Below are positions 10,633-21,479 of a DNA stretch of 64,000 bases, in pieces (position 1 is the stretch's first letter; each line of letters opens with the position of its first letter). The DNA lies in NCBI GenBank assembly GCA_021604665.1, contig BQJK01000001.1, positions 868,001 to 932,000 on the forward strand. The letters run 5' to 3'. The DNA comes from Rhodomicrobium sp. Its GTDB lineage: Bacteria > Pseudomonadota > Alphaproteobacteria > Rhizobiales > HXMU1428-3. Position numbers and translations under genes: made by a program. The notes beneath the pieces are model-generated. The model saw nothing but the letters and a program-made list of their open reading frames with translations. It was not told where the DNA came from and did no database searches.

Positions 10633-11031
10633 TTAGCTCCGGCCAAGCGCAATTTTAATCAACCCGAGAGAGCGGGAATAAACGGTAGACGCCATCTGAT
10701 AATCAAATTGGTTGTTCGCCACTTTCACCATCTGATCTTCAAGCACCACAGCATTACCGCTAGGGGTAACTTCAAAATCCTTGCCAGTAGAGCGGTCAAA
10801 CCCATCACTGGCAAAATTCACAGCGATGTGCTTGTTATGGGTGGTCAACATAGTTTTCTGTGGCCGGGTCACTTTCGGCAAATGCTGGTCAAAGGTGAGC
10901 TGCGTCAGATCTTTCGGCTTGTAGCCAACCGTATCCGCATTCGCCACATTGCTAGCCAAAACAGATTGCCGCGCCTGATGCCATTTCATCTTTTCCCGGA
11001 TAAAACTCATCAGCGGCATATCATTCAGCAT
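10633..11031 (-). CDS. flgB: flagellar basal-body rod protein FlgB
   Basis: MLNDMPLMSFIREKMKWHQARQSVLASNVANADTVGYKPKDL; start chosen at 11031 because AGGAGG lies 7 nt upstream, rather than 11094 in the ORF track. Confidence 0.93.
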   Translation of the reverse strand: MLNDMPLMSFIREKMKWHQARQSVLASNVANADTVGYKPKDLTQLTFDQHLPKVTRPQKTMLTTHNKHIAVNFASDGFDRSTGKDFEVTPSGNAVVLEDQMVKVANNQFDYQMASTVYSRSLGLIKIALGRS

Positions 11032-11126
11032 AGCGTGCCCTCCTAAATCAAAACCAGTTGCAACCAAATCCCAGAAGTGAGCAAACAGCTGCACCCCTCA
11101 TGAGGCAAATTTTGCCGCCCATAAGG

Positions 11127-11141
11127 TTAACAACTCATTAA
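11127..11141. promoter_or_regulatory. putative CtrA box TTAA-N7-TTAA(G)
   Basis: TTAAcaactcaTTAAG in the divergent flgB/fliO intergenic region. Confidence 0.7.
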
Positions 11142-11308
11142 GATTCTACCATTCCTGGGGATGAAGGCGATTTAGCACGCCGTAATGCAACAGAAATCAG
11201 GTAATTATTGCCGGGTAGGGACAAGCTGATGAAGTCATGACGAGCGATTAGGCAAATATCGTCAATGAAAGATATTTTTCATCAGCAAGGTAAGGGGGAG
11301 GCGCATTC

Positions 11309-11713
11309 ATGATGGAAGATCTGGTTTGGTGGGCAATTTCCCTGCTATTCGTGCTCGCACTGATTCTCGGATTAGCCCTATTGCTGAAAAAATTCTTCAT
11401 GCCTGGCACATCCCGCGGCCCTATATTCCGCAAGGCTGCCCAGCGCCGCCTCGAGGTAATAGAAAGCCTGCCTCTGGATCCCAAAACCAGATTAATGCTG
11501 ATCCGCCGTGATGAGGTTAATCATCTCATCCTTGTGGGCAGCACGGGAGACCAGATCATTGAGACAAATATAACCCCGCCGCCCGCTTCAAAACGGCTCA
11601 GCGCCAGTGATCAGAATTACGATCCAGCCCATGAAAGCAGGGACAGCACTAAATTCTATAAAGATGATATCGCCGCTGACACGTCAGATAGCGGCGGTGA
11701 TGGGGGCGATTGA
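11309..11713 (+). CDS. fliO: FliO-like flagellar biosynthesis protein
   Basis: 134 aa; one TM helix followed by RRLEVIESLPLDPKTRLMLIRRDEVNHLILVG; directly upstream of fliP. Confidence 0.82.
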   Translation: MMEDLVWWAISLLFVLALILGLALLLKKFFMPGTSRGPIFRKAAQRRLEVIESLPLDPKTRLMLIRRDEVNHLILVGSTGDQIIETNITPPPASKRLSASDQNYDPAHESRDSTKFYKDDIAADTSDSGGDGGD

Positions 11714-12532
11714 ATGATGAAACAGCAAAGGCTCAACCGGCCCAAAATCATCACCCGCGAAACAGGTGACATGGCCTGGCTCCTCAAAACCTTAACCGCA
11801 GCCTTGCTGGTGGCGGGCCTTGCCGCCCTCTTTCTCAGCACTATGTTATTAAGCTCAGCCGCCGCCCAGGATATCAGCATTGCCCTCGGTGAAGGCACGG
11901 GCGTAACTGAGCGGGCCTTGCAAATCATCGCGCTTATCACGATTCTCAGCGTCGCCCCCTCTATCCTGATAATGATCACAAGCTTCACCCGTATCGTTGT
12001 TGTGCTCTCACTCCTGCGCACAGCCATCGGGGTCGCTCAGTCACCACCAAATACCGTTATTATCAGCCTGGCGCTGTTCCTCACCGCCTTCGTCATGGCC
12101 CCGGTTTTTGAAAAAGCCTATAGTGAAGGCGTCGCCCCGTTAATCGCCGAAGAGATTGAGCTAAACGAAGCCTTTGGCCGCTCCATCCAACCCTTTCATG
12201 TCTTTATGCGCCAGCATGTCCGCGAGAAAGACCTGGCATTATTCATGGACCTCTCCGGCAAACCACGCCCCGAAACAGCAGAAGAAATCTCACTCCCCAT
12301 TCTCATCCCGGCCTTCATGATCTCTGAATTACGCCGCGCCTTTGAAATTGGCTTCCTGATTTTCGTGCCTTTTGTAGTGATAGACATGGTGGTGGCCAGC
12401 GTGCTGATGTCCATGGGTATGATGATGCTGCCCCCGGTCATGATCTCGCTGCCGTTTAAACTCATTTTCTTTGTACTGGTAGATGGCTGGCACATGATCG
12501 CCGGCAGCCTCGTTAAAAGTTTCGGCGTTTAG
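11714..12532 (+). CDS. fliP: flagellar type III export protein FliP
   Basis: 272 aa; FTRIVVVLSLLRTAIGVAQSPPNTVIISLALFLT, FEIGFLIFVPFVVIDMVVASVLMSMGMMMLPP. Confidence 0.97.
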   Translation: MMKQQRLNRPKIITRETGDMAWLLKTLTAALLVAGLAALFLSTMLLSSAAAQDISIALGEGTGVTERALQIIALITILSVAPSILIMITSFTRIVVVLSLLRTAIGVAQSPPNTVIISLALFLTAFVMAPVFEKAYSEGVAPLIAEEIELNEAFGRSIQPFHVFMRQHVREKDLALFMDLSGKPRPETAEEISLPILIPAFMISELRRAFEIGFLIFVPFVVIDMVVASVLMSMGMMMLPPVMISLPFKLIFFVLVDGWHMIAGSLVKSFGV

Positions 12533-12752
12533 GGCAGTAAAAGCACCTGAAACAAAGCGCCGGCTCAAAACGCTAAGCCCATACACAGGTAACAAAGAAC
12601 AGGCACCAACAGAAGTGCCCTCAAAGTGCCGCCAGCACCCCTTCAGCACAAACCGTAACATTCAGTGACAAGAATGTGATTTTCAAAGGCCGCTTGAGTT
12701 AAATATTATCAAGCCCAATATCTTAAATTTCTTCATTCTAAAGGGCGCAACC

Positions 12753-13193
12753 ATGAATGACACTCACACCAAAAATAGCAATAAGACTGACAACACAGAG
12801 GATTGGCCGCTAGAGCTATCACTCGCCATTGTGCGCCTCAGCACGGCTTTTTTCCTGATGATCTGGGCTCTGGATAAAATCATCGGTACAGGAGCCGCAC
12901 AAAAAACCTTCTCAAAATATTATATGAATGTGGATGAGAGTTTTGTCATCATTCTAATCGGCATCGCCCAGCTCATCCTTATCCTGACCTTCGCTGGCGG
13001 CCTTTTTAAAACCTTCACCTACGGCATTATAATGCTGATGCACACAGGCTCCGTGCTGGCCAGTATCCCAAGATATATGGATCCATTAGCCCGCCCTAAT
13101 ATCCTCTTCTGGGCCGCCATCCCGGTATTAGGCGCCATGATCCTGCTCTTCATCCTCAGAGAACGAGATCGCTTCCTGACCATCGGGCGCTAG
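12753..13193 (+). CDS. DoxX-like small integral membrane protein
   Basis: 146 aa, four predicted TM segments. Confidence 0.6.
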   Translation: MNDTHTKNSNKTDNTEDWPLELSLAIVRLSTAFFLMIWALDKIIGTGAAQKTFSKYYMNVDESFVIILIGIAQLILILTFAGGLFKTFTYGIIMLMHTGSVLASIPRYMDPLARPNILFWAAIPVLGAMILLFILRERDRFLTIGR

Positions 13194-13238
13194 CAAATCC
13201 AGTGAGCGCTAGCTTTACAACAGTTAAGAGATAAAACA

Positions 13239-13265
13239 GGGGCGCTCATTACAAGCGCCCCTTTT
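13239..13265 (+). terminator. rho-independent terminator
   Basis: GGGGCGCT-cattaca-AGCGCCCC-TTTT. Confidence 0.8.
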
Positions 13266-13286
13266 GTCTGTCTATGTTTAAATAGA

Positions 13287-13580
13287 TTACGATCGTATAT
13301 ATCTCCCATCCGCTTTAAAGCAGGAAGGAGAAACTTGGCCGCGTGGAATCTCATGCCGGCGCTTGGCCCGTCGCAGCTTACGGTTACATCTGCGCTTGGC
13401 GCGTCTGCAAGCCCGGTTTCTCTTATTGGCGGTGCCAAGGGTCTCAATCACCCAGCCAGAGCCGTTTGTCGCCCTATACCAACAAGCCTGACCGGCTTGC
13501 GCTGGCGCAACTGCCATAAAGGAAACACCCCAAAGTGAGGCGGCTGTGAGTGTGATAGCTGTTAACGTCTTAAAAGTCAT
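13287..13580 (-). CDS. small secreted Arg/Cys-rich protein
   Basis: Start MTFKTLTAITLTAASLWGVSFMAVAPAQAGQACWYRATNGSG...; signal peptide ending AQA, GGGAG upstream of 13580, basic C-terminus. Confidence 0.6.
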   Translation of the reverse strand: MTFKTLTAITLTAASLWGVSFMAVAPAQAGQACWYRATNGSGWVIETLGTANKRNRACRRAKRRCNRKLRRAKRRHEIPRGQVSPSCFKADGRYIRS

Positions 13581-13655
13581 TGCACTGCTCCCGAATGTTA
13601 AGGACAAAAATCCCTCTTAACCATTCGTCGCCATGCCCCGGCCAGCGGTTCAAAA

Positions 13656-13687
13656 TGAAAAACCCCAGAGCCCTAAGGCCATGGGGT
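13656..13687 (-). terminator. prfB terminator
   Basis: ACCCCA...TGGGGT stem with A-run on the left, downstream of the prfB stop. Confidence 0.6.
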
Positions 13688-13805
13688 CAAATAAAAAACA
13701 TCTCTTATTCGCAGGGCCGCCCCTAAGAGAGCTCCAAGGAAATTAAATTCCAATTTAAACCTGACAATAAGTATTTTCAGAGCGCTAGCCCTGTATAACT
13801 TTTTG

Positions 13806-14937
13806 TCAATCCAGGTCAGAGACCTCTACAGCCCCGCCCCCATGGACGCGCTGCGCAAGTGCCGCTTCCATAAAGCTATCGAGATCGCCATCAAGCACCG
13901 CAGACGGGTTAGAGCTCTCAACCCCAGTACGAAGATCCTTCACCATCTGGTAAGGCTGCAGCACATAAGAGCGGATCTGGTTGCCCCAGCCAATCGCCCC
14001 TTTTTGAGAGGCTTCAGCCTGCGCCTTTTCTTCCCGCTCCTGTAGCTCTTTTTCATAGAGCCTGGCCCGCAGCATCTTCCAGCATTCAGCGCGGTTTTTA
14101 TGTTGTGAGCGCTGCGATTGGCACTGCACCACAATGCCGGTCGGCTGGTGAGTGATGCGCACCGCGCTGTCTGTGGTGTTCACATGCTGGCCGCCAGCCC
14201 CGCTGGCGCGGAACGTATCAACCCGGCAATCACTCTCAGCGATTTCAATATCAATATCATCATCAATCACCGGAAACACCCAGGCAGAAGAAAAGCTGGT
14301 GTGTCGCCGCGCATTGGAATCATAAGGAGAGATGCGCACTAGCCGGTGCACACCAGATTCAGTTTTCAGCCAGCCATAGGCATTCTCACCCTTAACCAGA
14401 ATGGTAGCAGATTTAATCCCCGCCTCATCGCCAGCACTGGTGCCCTGCACCTCAACCTTCATGCCCCGCTTTTCCGCCCAGCGCATATACATACGCAACA
14501 GCATCTCAGCCCAATCCTGGCTTTCAGTGCCGCCGGCGCCCGCATGGATCTCCACATAGCAATCATTGGCATCCACTTCACCAGACAGCAACGTCTCCAC
14601 TTCCCGGCGTGATGCGGTTTTAGCTAAAGCCGCCAAGGCCAACTCAGCCTCTTTAACAACCTCGTCATCCTCTTCCATCTCGCCCATGGCAATTAGCTCA
14701 ATCTGGTCATCAAGCTCCTGCTCCATTTTAGCAAAAGCCGAGATCGCATCATCAAGCCGGGTGCGCTCTTTCATCAAAGCCTGCGCTTTAGACGGGTCAT
14801 TCCACAGGTCAGGGTCCTCGGCTTTGGCGTTTAACTCCTCCAGCCGCGTTTGGGCAGCCTCAGGGTCAAAGATGCCTCCGCAAGAGAGAGAGGGAGAGCT
14901 TGATCTGATCAACAAGAATTTGAGCTTCTGCACGCAT
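13806..14937 (-). CDS. prfB: peptide chain release factor 2, joined by +1 programmed frameshift (14937-14869, 14867-13806)
   Basis: Frame 1: [23 protein letters not shown] then CTT TGA C; skipping T at 14868 gives [25 protein letters not shown]... RF2 body with [15 protein letters not shown]. Confidence 0.95.
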
Positions 14938-15061
14938 TGTTTATTGCCTTTAAGTTTTTGAAAGCGCTTTGAAAGTGATCATAAGCCCGCCAAAATTGGC
15001 AAGCAAAGACGGCGCTGCAAAGAGCGCCGTTCTAATTAATTGTCATATTTGAGTCTAGGGC

Positions 15062-17740
15062 CTAATAGAAACCAGAATCAAGCTGCCTGTCAGTTTCAGG
15101 GGTAAAGATACTTGGGTCATCATAAATAATAGATGACGCATCCGGCGGCCCATTGCCTGGCTTGAAAGCTTCCATAATTGTATTTTTCCCGCCATCTGAG
15201 CGCAGACCGGTTTTAGAATTAATCGGGATCAATTGGATCCCTGCCGGTATACGGAATGGAATGGCCGGTTGGTCAGAGAGAGCTGACATCATAAACTCTT
15301 TCACAATCGGCGCAGCCAACCCGCCGCCAGTGGCTTTACGCCCAAGCGGCCGCGGCACATCATGCCCAACAAATACCCCCACAACCATATCAGGCGAGAA
15401 GCCAACAAACCATGCATCTCTGGCTTCATTGGTGGTGCCGGTTTTGCCAGCAACCGGAATAGGCAAACCTGAGAGCGCCCGCCGCGCGGTGCCTCGTTTC
15501 ACAACACCCTCAAGCATTGACGTCACTTGATAAGCCGTGTGTGGGTCAATCACCTGCTCTCTAAGGTCGGTTAATTCCGGTTCAGTGGCTTTATCAAAAT
15601 TGCGCTGTTCGCAGCCGGTGCATTTCGCCGCATCATGGGACCAAACGGTTTTGCCGTACCGGTCCTGTATGCGATCAATCAACGTGGCTTCAATTTTCTT
15701 ACCGCCATTAGCAAGCATGCCATACGCCGTTGTTAATCTGATCAAGGTTGTCTCACCAGCACCAAGCGACATTGACAAAACCGGCATGAGATTATCGTAA
15801 ATACCAAACCGCCGTGAATATTCAGAAATCAGCGGCATGCCCATATCCTGCGCCAGCCGCACCGTCATCAGGTTCCGGGATTTTTCAATGCCAATACGAA
15901 GGGTTGAAGGGCCATTAAATTTGCCTGAATAGTTCTTCGGCCGCCAGATGCCCTGGCCATTCCCCTGCTTAATCGCCACCGGCGTATCTAAAACAACGCT
16001 GGAAGGGGTATAACCGTTATCAAGCGCGGCAGCATATACAAATGGCTTAAACGCAGAACCAGGCTGCCTCTTGGCTTGGGTCGCCCGGTCAAACTGGCTA
16101 TCATCAAAACTAAAGCCACCAACCAGAGCTTTTACCCGCCCGGTATGCGGGTCCATCGCCACGATCGCCCCTTCAACTTCTGGGATCTGCCGCAAGCGCC
16201 ACTGGCGGCGCGCCGGGTCACCAACGGCATCAGCAACATCTGCTGTGCTGGCAACTTCAGTTTTTATAGGTGAGACATAAACAACATCACCAACCGCCAA
16301 AGCATCAGAGGGCTTCTTCAGCTTTGCCCCAAGTTTCGGGTCACCATGCTTGGTCTCGCCTTTATTTTTACGAGCCCAGCTCATGTTAGCGAGGGTAATT
16401 TCACCAACTTCTCGTTTGGCTTCTATCCGTCCAGAAACATGATTATCTGGTTGCAGGCCAATAACAGCCTTTTTTGCCTCAAGTTTTAAAACAACCGCCA
16501 ACCGCCAGGGGTGCACATCATTAAGCCCCTCAACTTTTGAAAGGGCAACACCCCAATCTTCTTCAGCGCTTAAGTCTATTTGCGCCACCGGCTCGCGCCA
16601 ACCATGGGCTTCATCATAACCAACAAGCCCATTAACAAGAGCGCGCTTGGCTTTGCGTTGCAATTCAGGGTCTAATGTTGTGCGAACAGACAGCCCGCCG
16701 CCATAAAGTTTCTTCTGGCCAAATTTATCAAGCAGCGTCCGCCGAACACCTTCGGCAAAAAACTCACCCGCCAATATGCGTGCACCAAAGGGTCGTGGGT
16801 TCACTTTGAATGGTGCCTTAATAGCAGCGTCCACATCTTCCTTGGAAACAAAGCCATTTTCAGCCATGCGCCGCAAAACCCAGTTGCGCCGAATGATAGC
16901 CCGCTTGCGATGTTTAAAGGGGTGATAATTATTAGGCGCTTTCGGCAAAGAGCCTAAATAAGCCGCCTCAGCTAACGTAATTTCCTCTAGCGATTTACCA
17001 AAATAATTCAGCGCTGCCGCGGCGATACCGTGAGAGCGCAAACCAAAATAGATCTCATTCAGATAAAGTTCGAGGATCTGCTCTTTGGTGAATGCTTTTT
17101 CTATCCGTGTGGCCAACACAGCTTCTTTAATTTTCCGGTCAATATTCCGGTCATTGGTCAAAAGAAAGTTTTTCGCCACCTGCTGCGTTATGGTCGAGGC
17201 ACCAATCATCCGCTTGCCGCTTTTGGAAATCACAATCTTCACATTGGTAAGCATCGCTCTTGCAATACCACCATAATCAAGCCCGTCATGTTCAAAGAAA
17301 TTTTTATCTTCAGCGGAGAGAAACGCGTTGATGATCACATCCGGCACCGCATTAATCGGCACATAGATCCGCCGCTCTTCTGCAAATTCTGCAATTAGAT
17401 TGCCATCATTCGCGTGGATACGCGTCATCACAGGTGGCTCATATTTGGCCAGCACTTCATAATCCGGCAGGTCTTTTGTCACATCCCAGACGTAATAAGC
17501 CACAGCACCAGATACGGCGAAAAAGCCAATGCAACCCGCGGCAAACAAAAAGCCAAACAGCTTCAACCAAAGGCTGCCTTTCTTTTTCTTCTTTTCACGG
17601 CGCGGCTTTTTCGGTGACCCAGCAGGCGGCATCCCTCCAGCACCAACCGGCGGTATCGGGCCAGGCCTGGCACCAGCCGCAGACATAGGTGGTGTTGTTA
17701 TCCGTCCACGATAAGGTTTAGGAGGTGGGGGTTGCACCAT
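15062..17740 (-). CDS. mrcA: penicillin-binding protein 1A (transglycosylase/transpeptidase)
   Basis: 892 aa; GT51 (ITQQVAKNFLLTNDRNIDRKIKEA) and transpeptidase SxxK (GSAFKPF), KTGTT. Confidence 0.96.
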   Translation of the reverse strand: MVQPPPPKPYRGRITTPPMSAAGARPGPIPPVGAGGMPPAGSPKKPRREKKKKKGSLWLKLFGFLFAAGCIGFFAVSGAVAYYVWDVTKDLPDYEVLAKYEPPVMTRIHANDGNLIAEFAEERRIYVPINAVPDVIINAFLSAEDKNFFEHDGLDYGGIARAMLTNVKIVISKSGKRMIGASTITQQVAKNFLLTNDRNIDRKIKEAVLATRIEKAFTKEQILELYLNEIYFGLRSHGIAAAALNYFGKSLEEITLAEAAYLGSLPKAPNNYHPFKHRKRAIIRRNWVLRRMAENGFVSKEDVDAAIKAPFKVNPRPFGARILAGEFFAEGVRRTLLDKFGQKKLYGGGLSVRTTLDPELQRKAKRALVNGLVGYDEAHGWREPVAQIDLSAEEDWGVALSKVEGLNDVHPWRLAVVLKLEAKKAVIGLQPDNHVSGRIEAKREVGEITLANMSWARKNKGETKHGDPKLGAKLKKPSDALAVGDVVYVSPIKTEVASTADVADAVGDPARRQWRLRQIPEVEGAIVAMDPHTGRVKALVGGFSFDDSQFDRATQAKRQPGSAFKPFVYAAALDNGYTPSSVVLDTPVAIKQGNGQGIWRPKNYSGKFNGPSTLRIGIEKSRNLMTVRLAQDMGMPLISEYSRRFGIYDNLMPVLSMSLGAGETTLIRLTTAYGMLANGGKKIEATLIDRIQDRYGKTVWSHDAAKCTGCEQRNFDKATEPELTDLREQVIDPHTAYQVTSMLEGVVKRGTARRALSGLPIPVAGKTGTTNEARDAWFVGFSPDMVVGVFVGHDVPRPLGRKATGGGLAAPIVKEFMMSALSDQPAIPFRIPAGIQLIPINSKTGLRSDGGKNTIMEAFKPGNGPPDASSIIYDDPSIFTPETDRQLDSGFY

Positions 17741-18365
17741 TTATCAAACGCCTCAAAGCTAAAATTCAAAATTCATATAAGTGCTAGAGAGAAACCAGAG
17801 TTCATCTCTAAATCGGTCATGCGCACAATCAGCAAATCATCAACATTGCATGCAGCGATTATAGCCCGGTTCAAATAAAGTCTGGCCCTTAAACACTGCC
17901 TTTTAAAGACATAACCAGTTGTGCACAACCAGCGGCCTCATAATATCAGCCCCCGTATAAAAGTGCTGGCTAAAATTGCAGACCAATAAAGCGATCCAAA
18001 CACAGCAGACTAATCAGATAGGGCAGCCGATATGTAATGCATTAAAGATCGATATATCAATCTCACACCCGGCGCATATAAAATCATGGTTTTACAAGCT
18101 TTAAGCACGGGCGAATACCCACCAATCAGAAGACAAACCGACGCAGTAAACACCCCAAACTTAGAAGCCTTAAATTGATTATAGCTCGTTTGGGGCCATT
18201 CAATGGTTTATTTTCAGCTTTTAAGCGGCAAATTAGTGCTAAACCAACCGCTTCGCAGCTGATTCAGAGGATAGAACCGCAAAAACCTCAAACTTAGGAG
18301 GATATGAGCTAATCACCACGAAAGCGGCACCTCACTAAAATCTGGTGATAACACCTCCAGAAGAC

Positions 18366-19709
18366 CTAATTCAGATCTTTCAAAAAGCGATCAATCGCCT
18401 TGGTCATCTCAATAGCCATGCCATTTTGCCATTTTTTGGACTTCAGAAGCTTCTCATCTTCAGGGTTACTAATATAGCCCAGTTCGATCAACACAGATGG
18501 CACAATAGCCGAGCGTAACACCCTGAAATTCGCAGACCGCATTTTGTTTTGAGTGAATTTGGTCTTGGAGCTCATCCGGTTTACTGCAAAACCAGCAAAT
18601 TTAAGCGATTGGTTCTTGGTTTCACGTTGGGTTAAATCCCAAAGAATGCCGCCAACCTCACTGGAGGTCTCAGGTAAATCAAGCCCCGCCAACACGTCAG
18701 ATTGGTTTTCCTTTTTCGCAAATGCCTGCGCTTCAAGGTCAGACCCCTTCTTGGAAAGGGTATAGATCGTTGCCCCCCTGGTACGGGACGCCAGCCGCTT
18801 GCTAATCGAATCCGCATGGATAGAAACAAACAGCGAAGCGTTATAATCCTCAGCAATCTTCACCCGCTCAGCCAGCGGTACAAAAACATCAACAGTCCGC
18901 GTGAGCTTAACGTCATATTTCCCAAGCTGTTTCATCTTTTTGCGCAGCACCTTGGCAAAGGCCAGCACAACATCCTTCTCTTTAGAACCCTTGGCGCTCG
19001 AAGCCCCAGGATCAAGCCCGCCATGCCCAGGATCTATAACCACCCTCAAGCGGCCTTTATGCTTCTTTTCACGGGTGAGGATTTCAATGGATTTATCAAC
19101 CGAGGCCGGCTGCACGTTATTTTTCTCGCGGCGCTTATTGTAAAGTTCACGGCGGCGGCGCTCAAAATTCTTGCGATCCGTTGGCACAATATCAACAACC
19201 AGCTTTGCCGGCACATTGCCCTTCGGCTTCAATATAAACGACTGCTCCACATGCACAGGACCAATCACATCGATCACAATTCGTGATTTGCCGGGCGCAA
19301 ATAACCCATAGCGAAACGCACTCACCAGCCCTTTGCCAGAGTTGCCAAGCCCTTCTGGCAAGCTAAAATTGACATTCGGCAGATCAATGATCACCCGGTA
19401 AGGATCAGCAAGTGTAAAAATCCGGTAATCGGTTGCTTTTGAAAGGTCCGCGACAAATCTGGTCCGTGCTTTATTACCGCCAAGACGCGCATCTTTGGCA
19501 ACGGTAGAGCCCTTATCTTTTGCGGCAACCGGCGCATTAAAAAATGACGATAGCCCCAGGATAACTGCTAAAGTTGCAACAACACCGCCCCTGAAAATAG
19601 CCCCCTTCAGAACATGACCAACTATCATCGGCAAATCTGAAACTATTGAACGGGAAAGTTTAAAATGTACCAATTTTGCCCTCACCATATTCGTCTGTTC
19701 GTCCCTCAC
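18366..19709 (-). CDS. amiC: N-acetylmuramoyl-L-alanine amidase with AMIN domain
   Basis: 447 aa; amidase_3 motif VVIDPGHGGLDPGASS, SVLIELGYISNPEDE. Confidence 0.92.
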   Translation of the reverse strand: MRDEQTNMVRAKLVHFKLSRSIVSDLPMIVGHVLKGAIFRGGVVATLAVILGLSSFFNAPVAAKDKGSTVAKDARLGGNKARTRFVADLSKATDYRIFTLADPYRVIIDLPNVNFSLPEGLGNSGKGLVSAFRYGLFAPGKSRIVIDVIGPVHVEQSFILKPKGNVPAKLVVDIVPTDRKNFERRRRELYNKRREKNNVQPASVDKSIEILTREKKHKGRLRVVIDPGHGGLDPGASSAKGSKEKDVVLAFAKVLRKKMKQLGKYDVKLTRTVDVFVPLAERVKIAEDYNASLFVSIHADSISKRLASRTRGATIYTLSKKGSDLEAQAFAKKENQSDVLAGLDLPETSSEVGGILWDLTQRETKNQSLKFAGFAVNRMSSKTKFTQNKMRSANFRVLRSAIVPSVLIELGYISNPEDEKLLKSKKWQNGMAIEMTKAIDRFLKDLN

Positions 19710-21479
19710 ACAGCGCAGAAAGCACTTTGGAGAATAATTAAAGCCAACCAGGCGATGCGCCCCTGACTACCCACAATCTTGACCAACGCCAGGCAACTCA
19801 GCGGGGTGTTTCCTGAAAAGCAAAAAACAATGCCCTCAATATGGCCTGTTGCCCTCTATTAGGGCCAAATGCTCAAAATCAACCATGACAAATGACCAGA
19901 TCGCCCAACATACTAATGAATGAGGCGCATGCCCCTGCTAAACGCATTCGCACACCCACCAGCAACCATCAGCACATCAAGAAGCCCCTCTCACTCACTT
20001 ATGCACAGCAAACATGGCAGAGAGGTGGTTAAAATCCGGCTAGCAAATCCCATAATTCAGAAAAACTCTGATCTAGAAAACAGAAGATAACGCTCCCCTT
20101 ATTGCCCCAAACTCCTAATTAGCCATGCCATTCAAAGCAGCCATGCCAAAGGGCGGGACCATTTTAAACAGCAAGGATATAGCTAATTTCGCCCAAAACG
20201 TCAGGTAGCACGCCACCAAATTGCCACCATGAAGTGTAAAAAGCAGACTTTCCCTTTGATAGTCACTAAAAAATTACTTATAACGACTATAGTGGTTATG
20301 CGATTCGACTGATTATCTAAACGTTAAGAGAATCAGTAACTTGCCTAGCCGCATACCGGAACATTTCACGAAAGATACAGCATAAAACTCTGCATTTTAA
20401 CCAAGCAGACATAGAAGCACAGGCCTAAGAAACCTGAACTTATGCGTCTCTTAAACAGCAGACTTGCAGTTATCCAGTGATGCGCCTATCTTGCTGAACA
20501 TGCAGCCACTACAACTCACTATGGTGAGCTGTGAAGCCAGCATCTGATATTTAACAAGATCAGCCCTAAGAATAACCGGACGCGCCAAACATTTTAACCA
20601 GGCTAATCAAGCCACTAGGCCCAGAATGGGCGGTCCAAAATAGAAAGATACACAAAGTTTCAACAGCGAAGGTTAGGTAAATTCCCTAATGCATCTTCAA
20701 GATATATCACCTCTGTCCTGTATAACTTCACAGCCGGAAATCATGATATAGCGCCATTATTGCCTTGAAACCGCAATTGCCTTGTTACCGCAGCGGGTCA
20801 CCCCCAGCCTCACCGCAGATAAATAACCGAATGCCGTTAATTGGCAGGTATTAAAAAGTGAAACCCCTAAAGCAACCAACGCCCTGAGCTGTTGGCCTGC
20901 TAAAGTTACACTGGTCCAAATTATTATCCCCCATGGAAAATCATGGATAGTTAAAGGCCACCCAAATACCCAAAAGAGTTAGCGGCAATTAAATTCAACC
21001 TATCCGCCGGGCTTATTATAGTAAAAGCCCCGCCGTTTAAGACCATAGGAACCACGAACCATAAGGCCAGAAATGGTCATTTAAATATAGTTTGCAGCCA
21101 GAACTGACGCTTTAAAGGAAACCCGGCTATAGAGCCGCCCTTGAAAGCTCCGGGTAGTGAGAAAACTTATCTCCCACCCCGGCAAACCATCATATTTGAG
21201 TTTTACGGCGCATACTTCGCACAAATTATACCAACAAACAGAAAGCCAAACCCGGCAGAATAGACATGACAAACCAGATCGCCAATTCAGATAATTTGAG
21301 GGAGCCTCTCATCACAATGATGCAGAGCAACCGCCATTATGGCCTCTCCTCCTTATCTGGCCGTCTCGTTGCAAGTAGCCCTGCCCCGGCTTTACCAACC
21401 ATCGGAGCGCGCGGTCAAAGGCAGCCTCAGCTTATGAGCCTCCAGCCATTGAGCCCCCCTCCGGCCAGGAATATTCTAT

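Noticed and set aside
18702-19286. 194-aa plus-strand ORF
   Set aside because: Antisense to the amidase gene, no recognisable domain.
21081-21272. 63-aa minus-strand ORF upstream of rne
   Set aside because: Overlaps hairpins of the likely rne leader; no protein signal.
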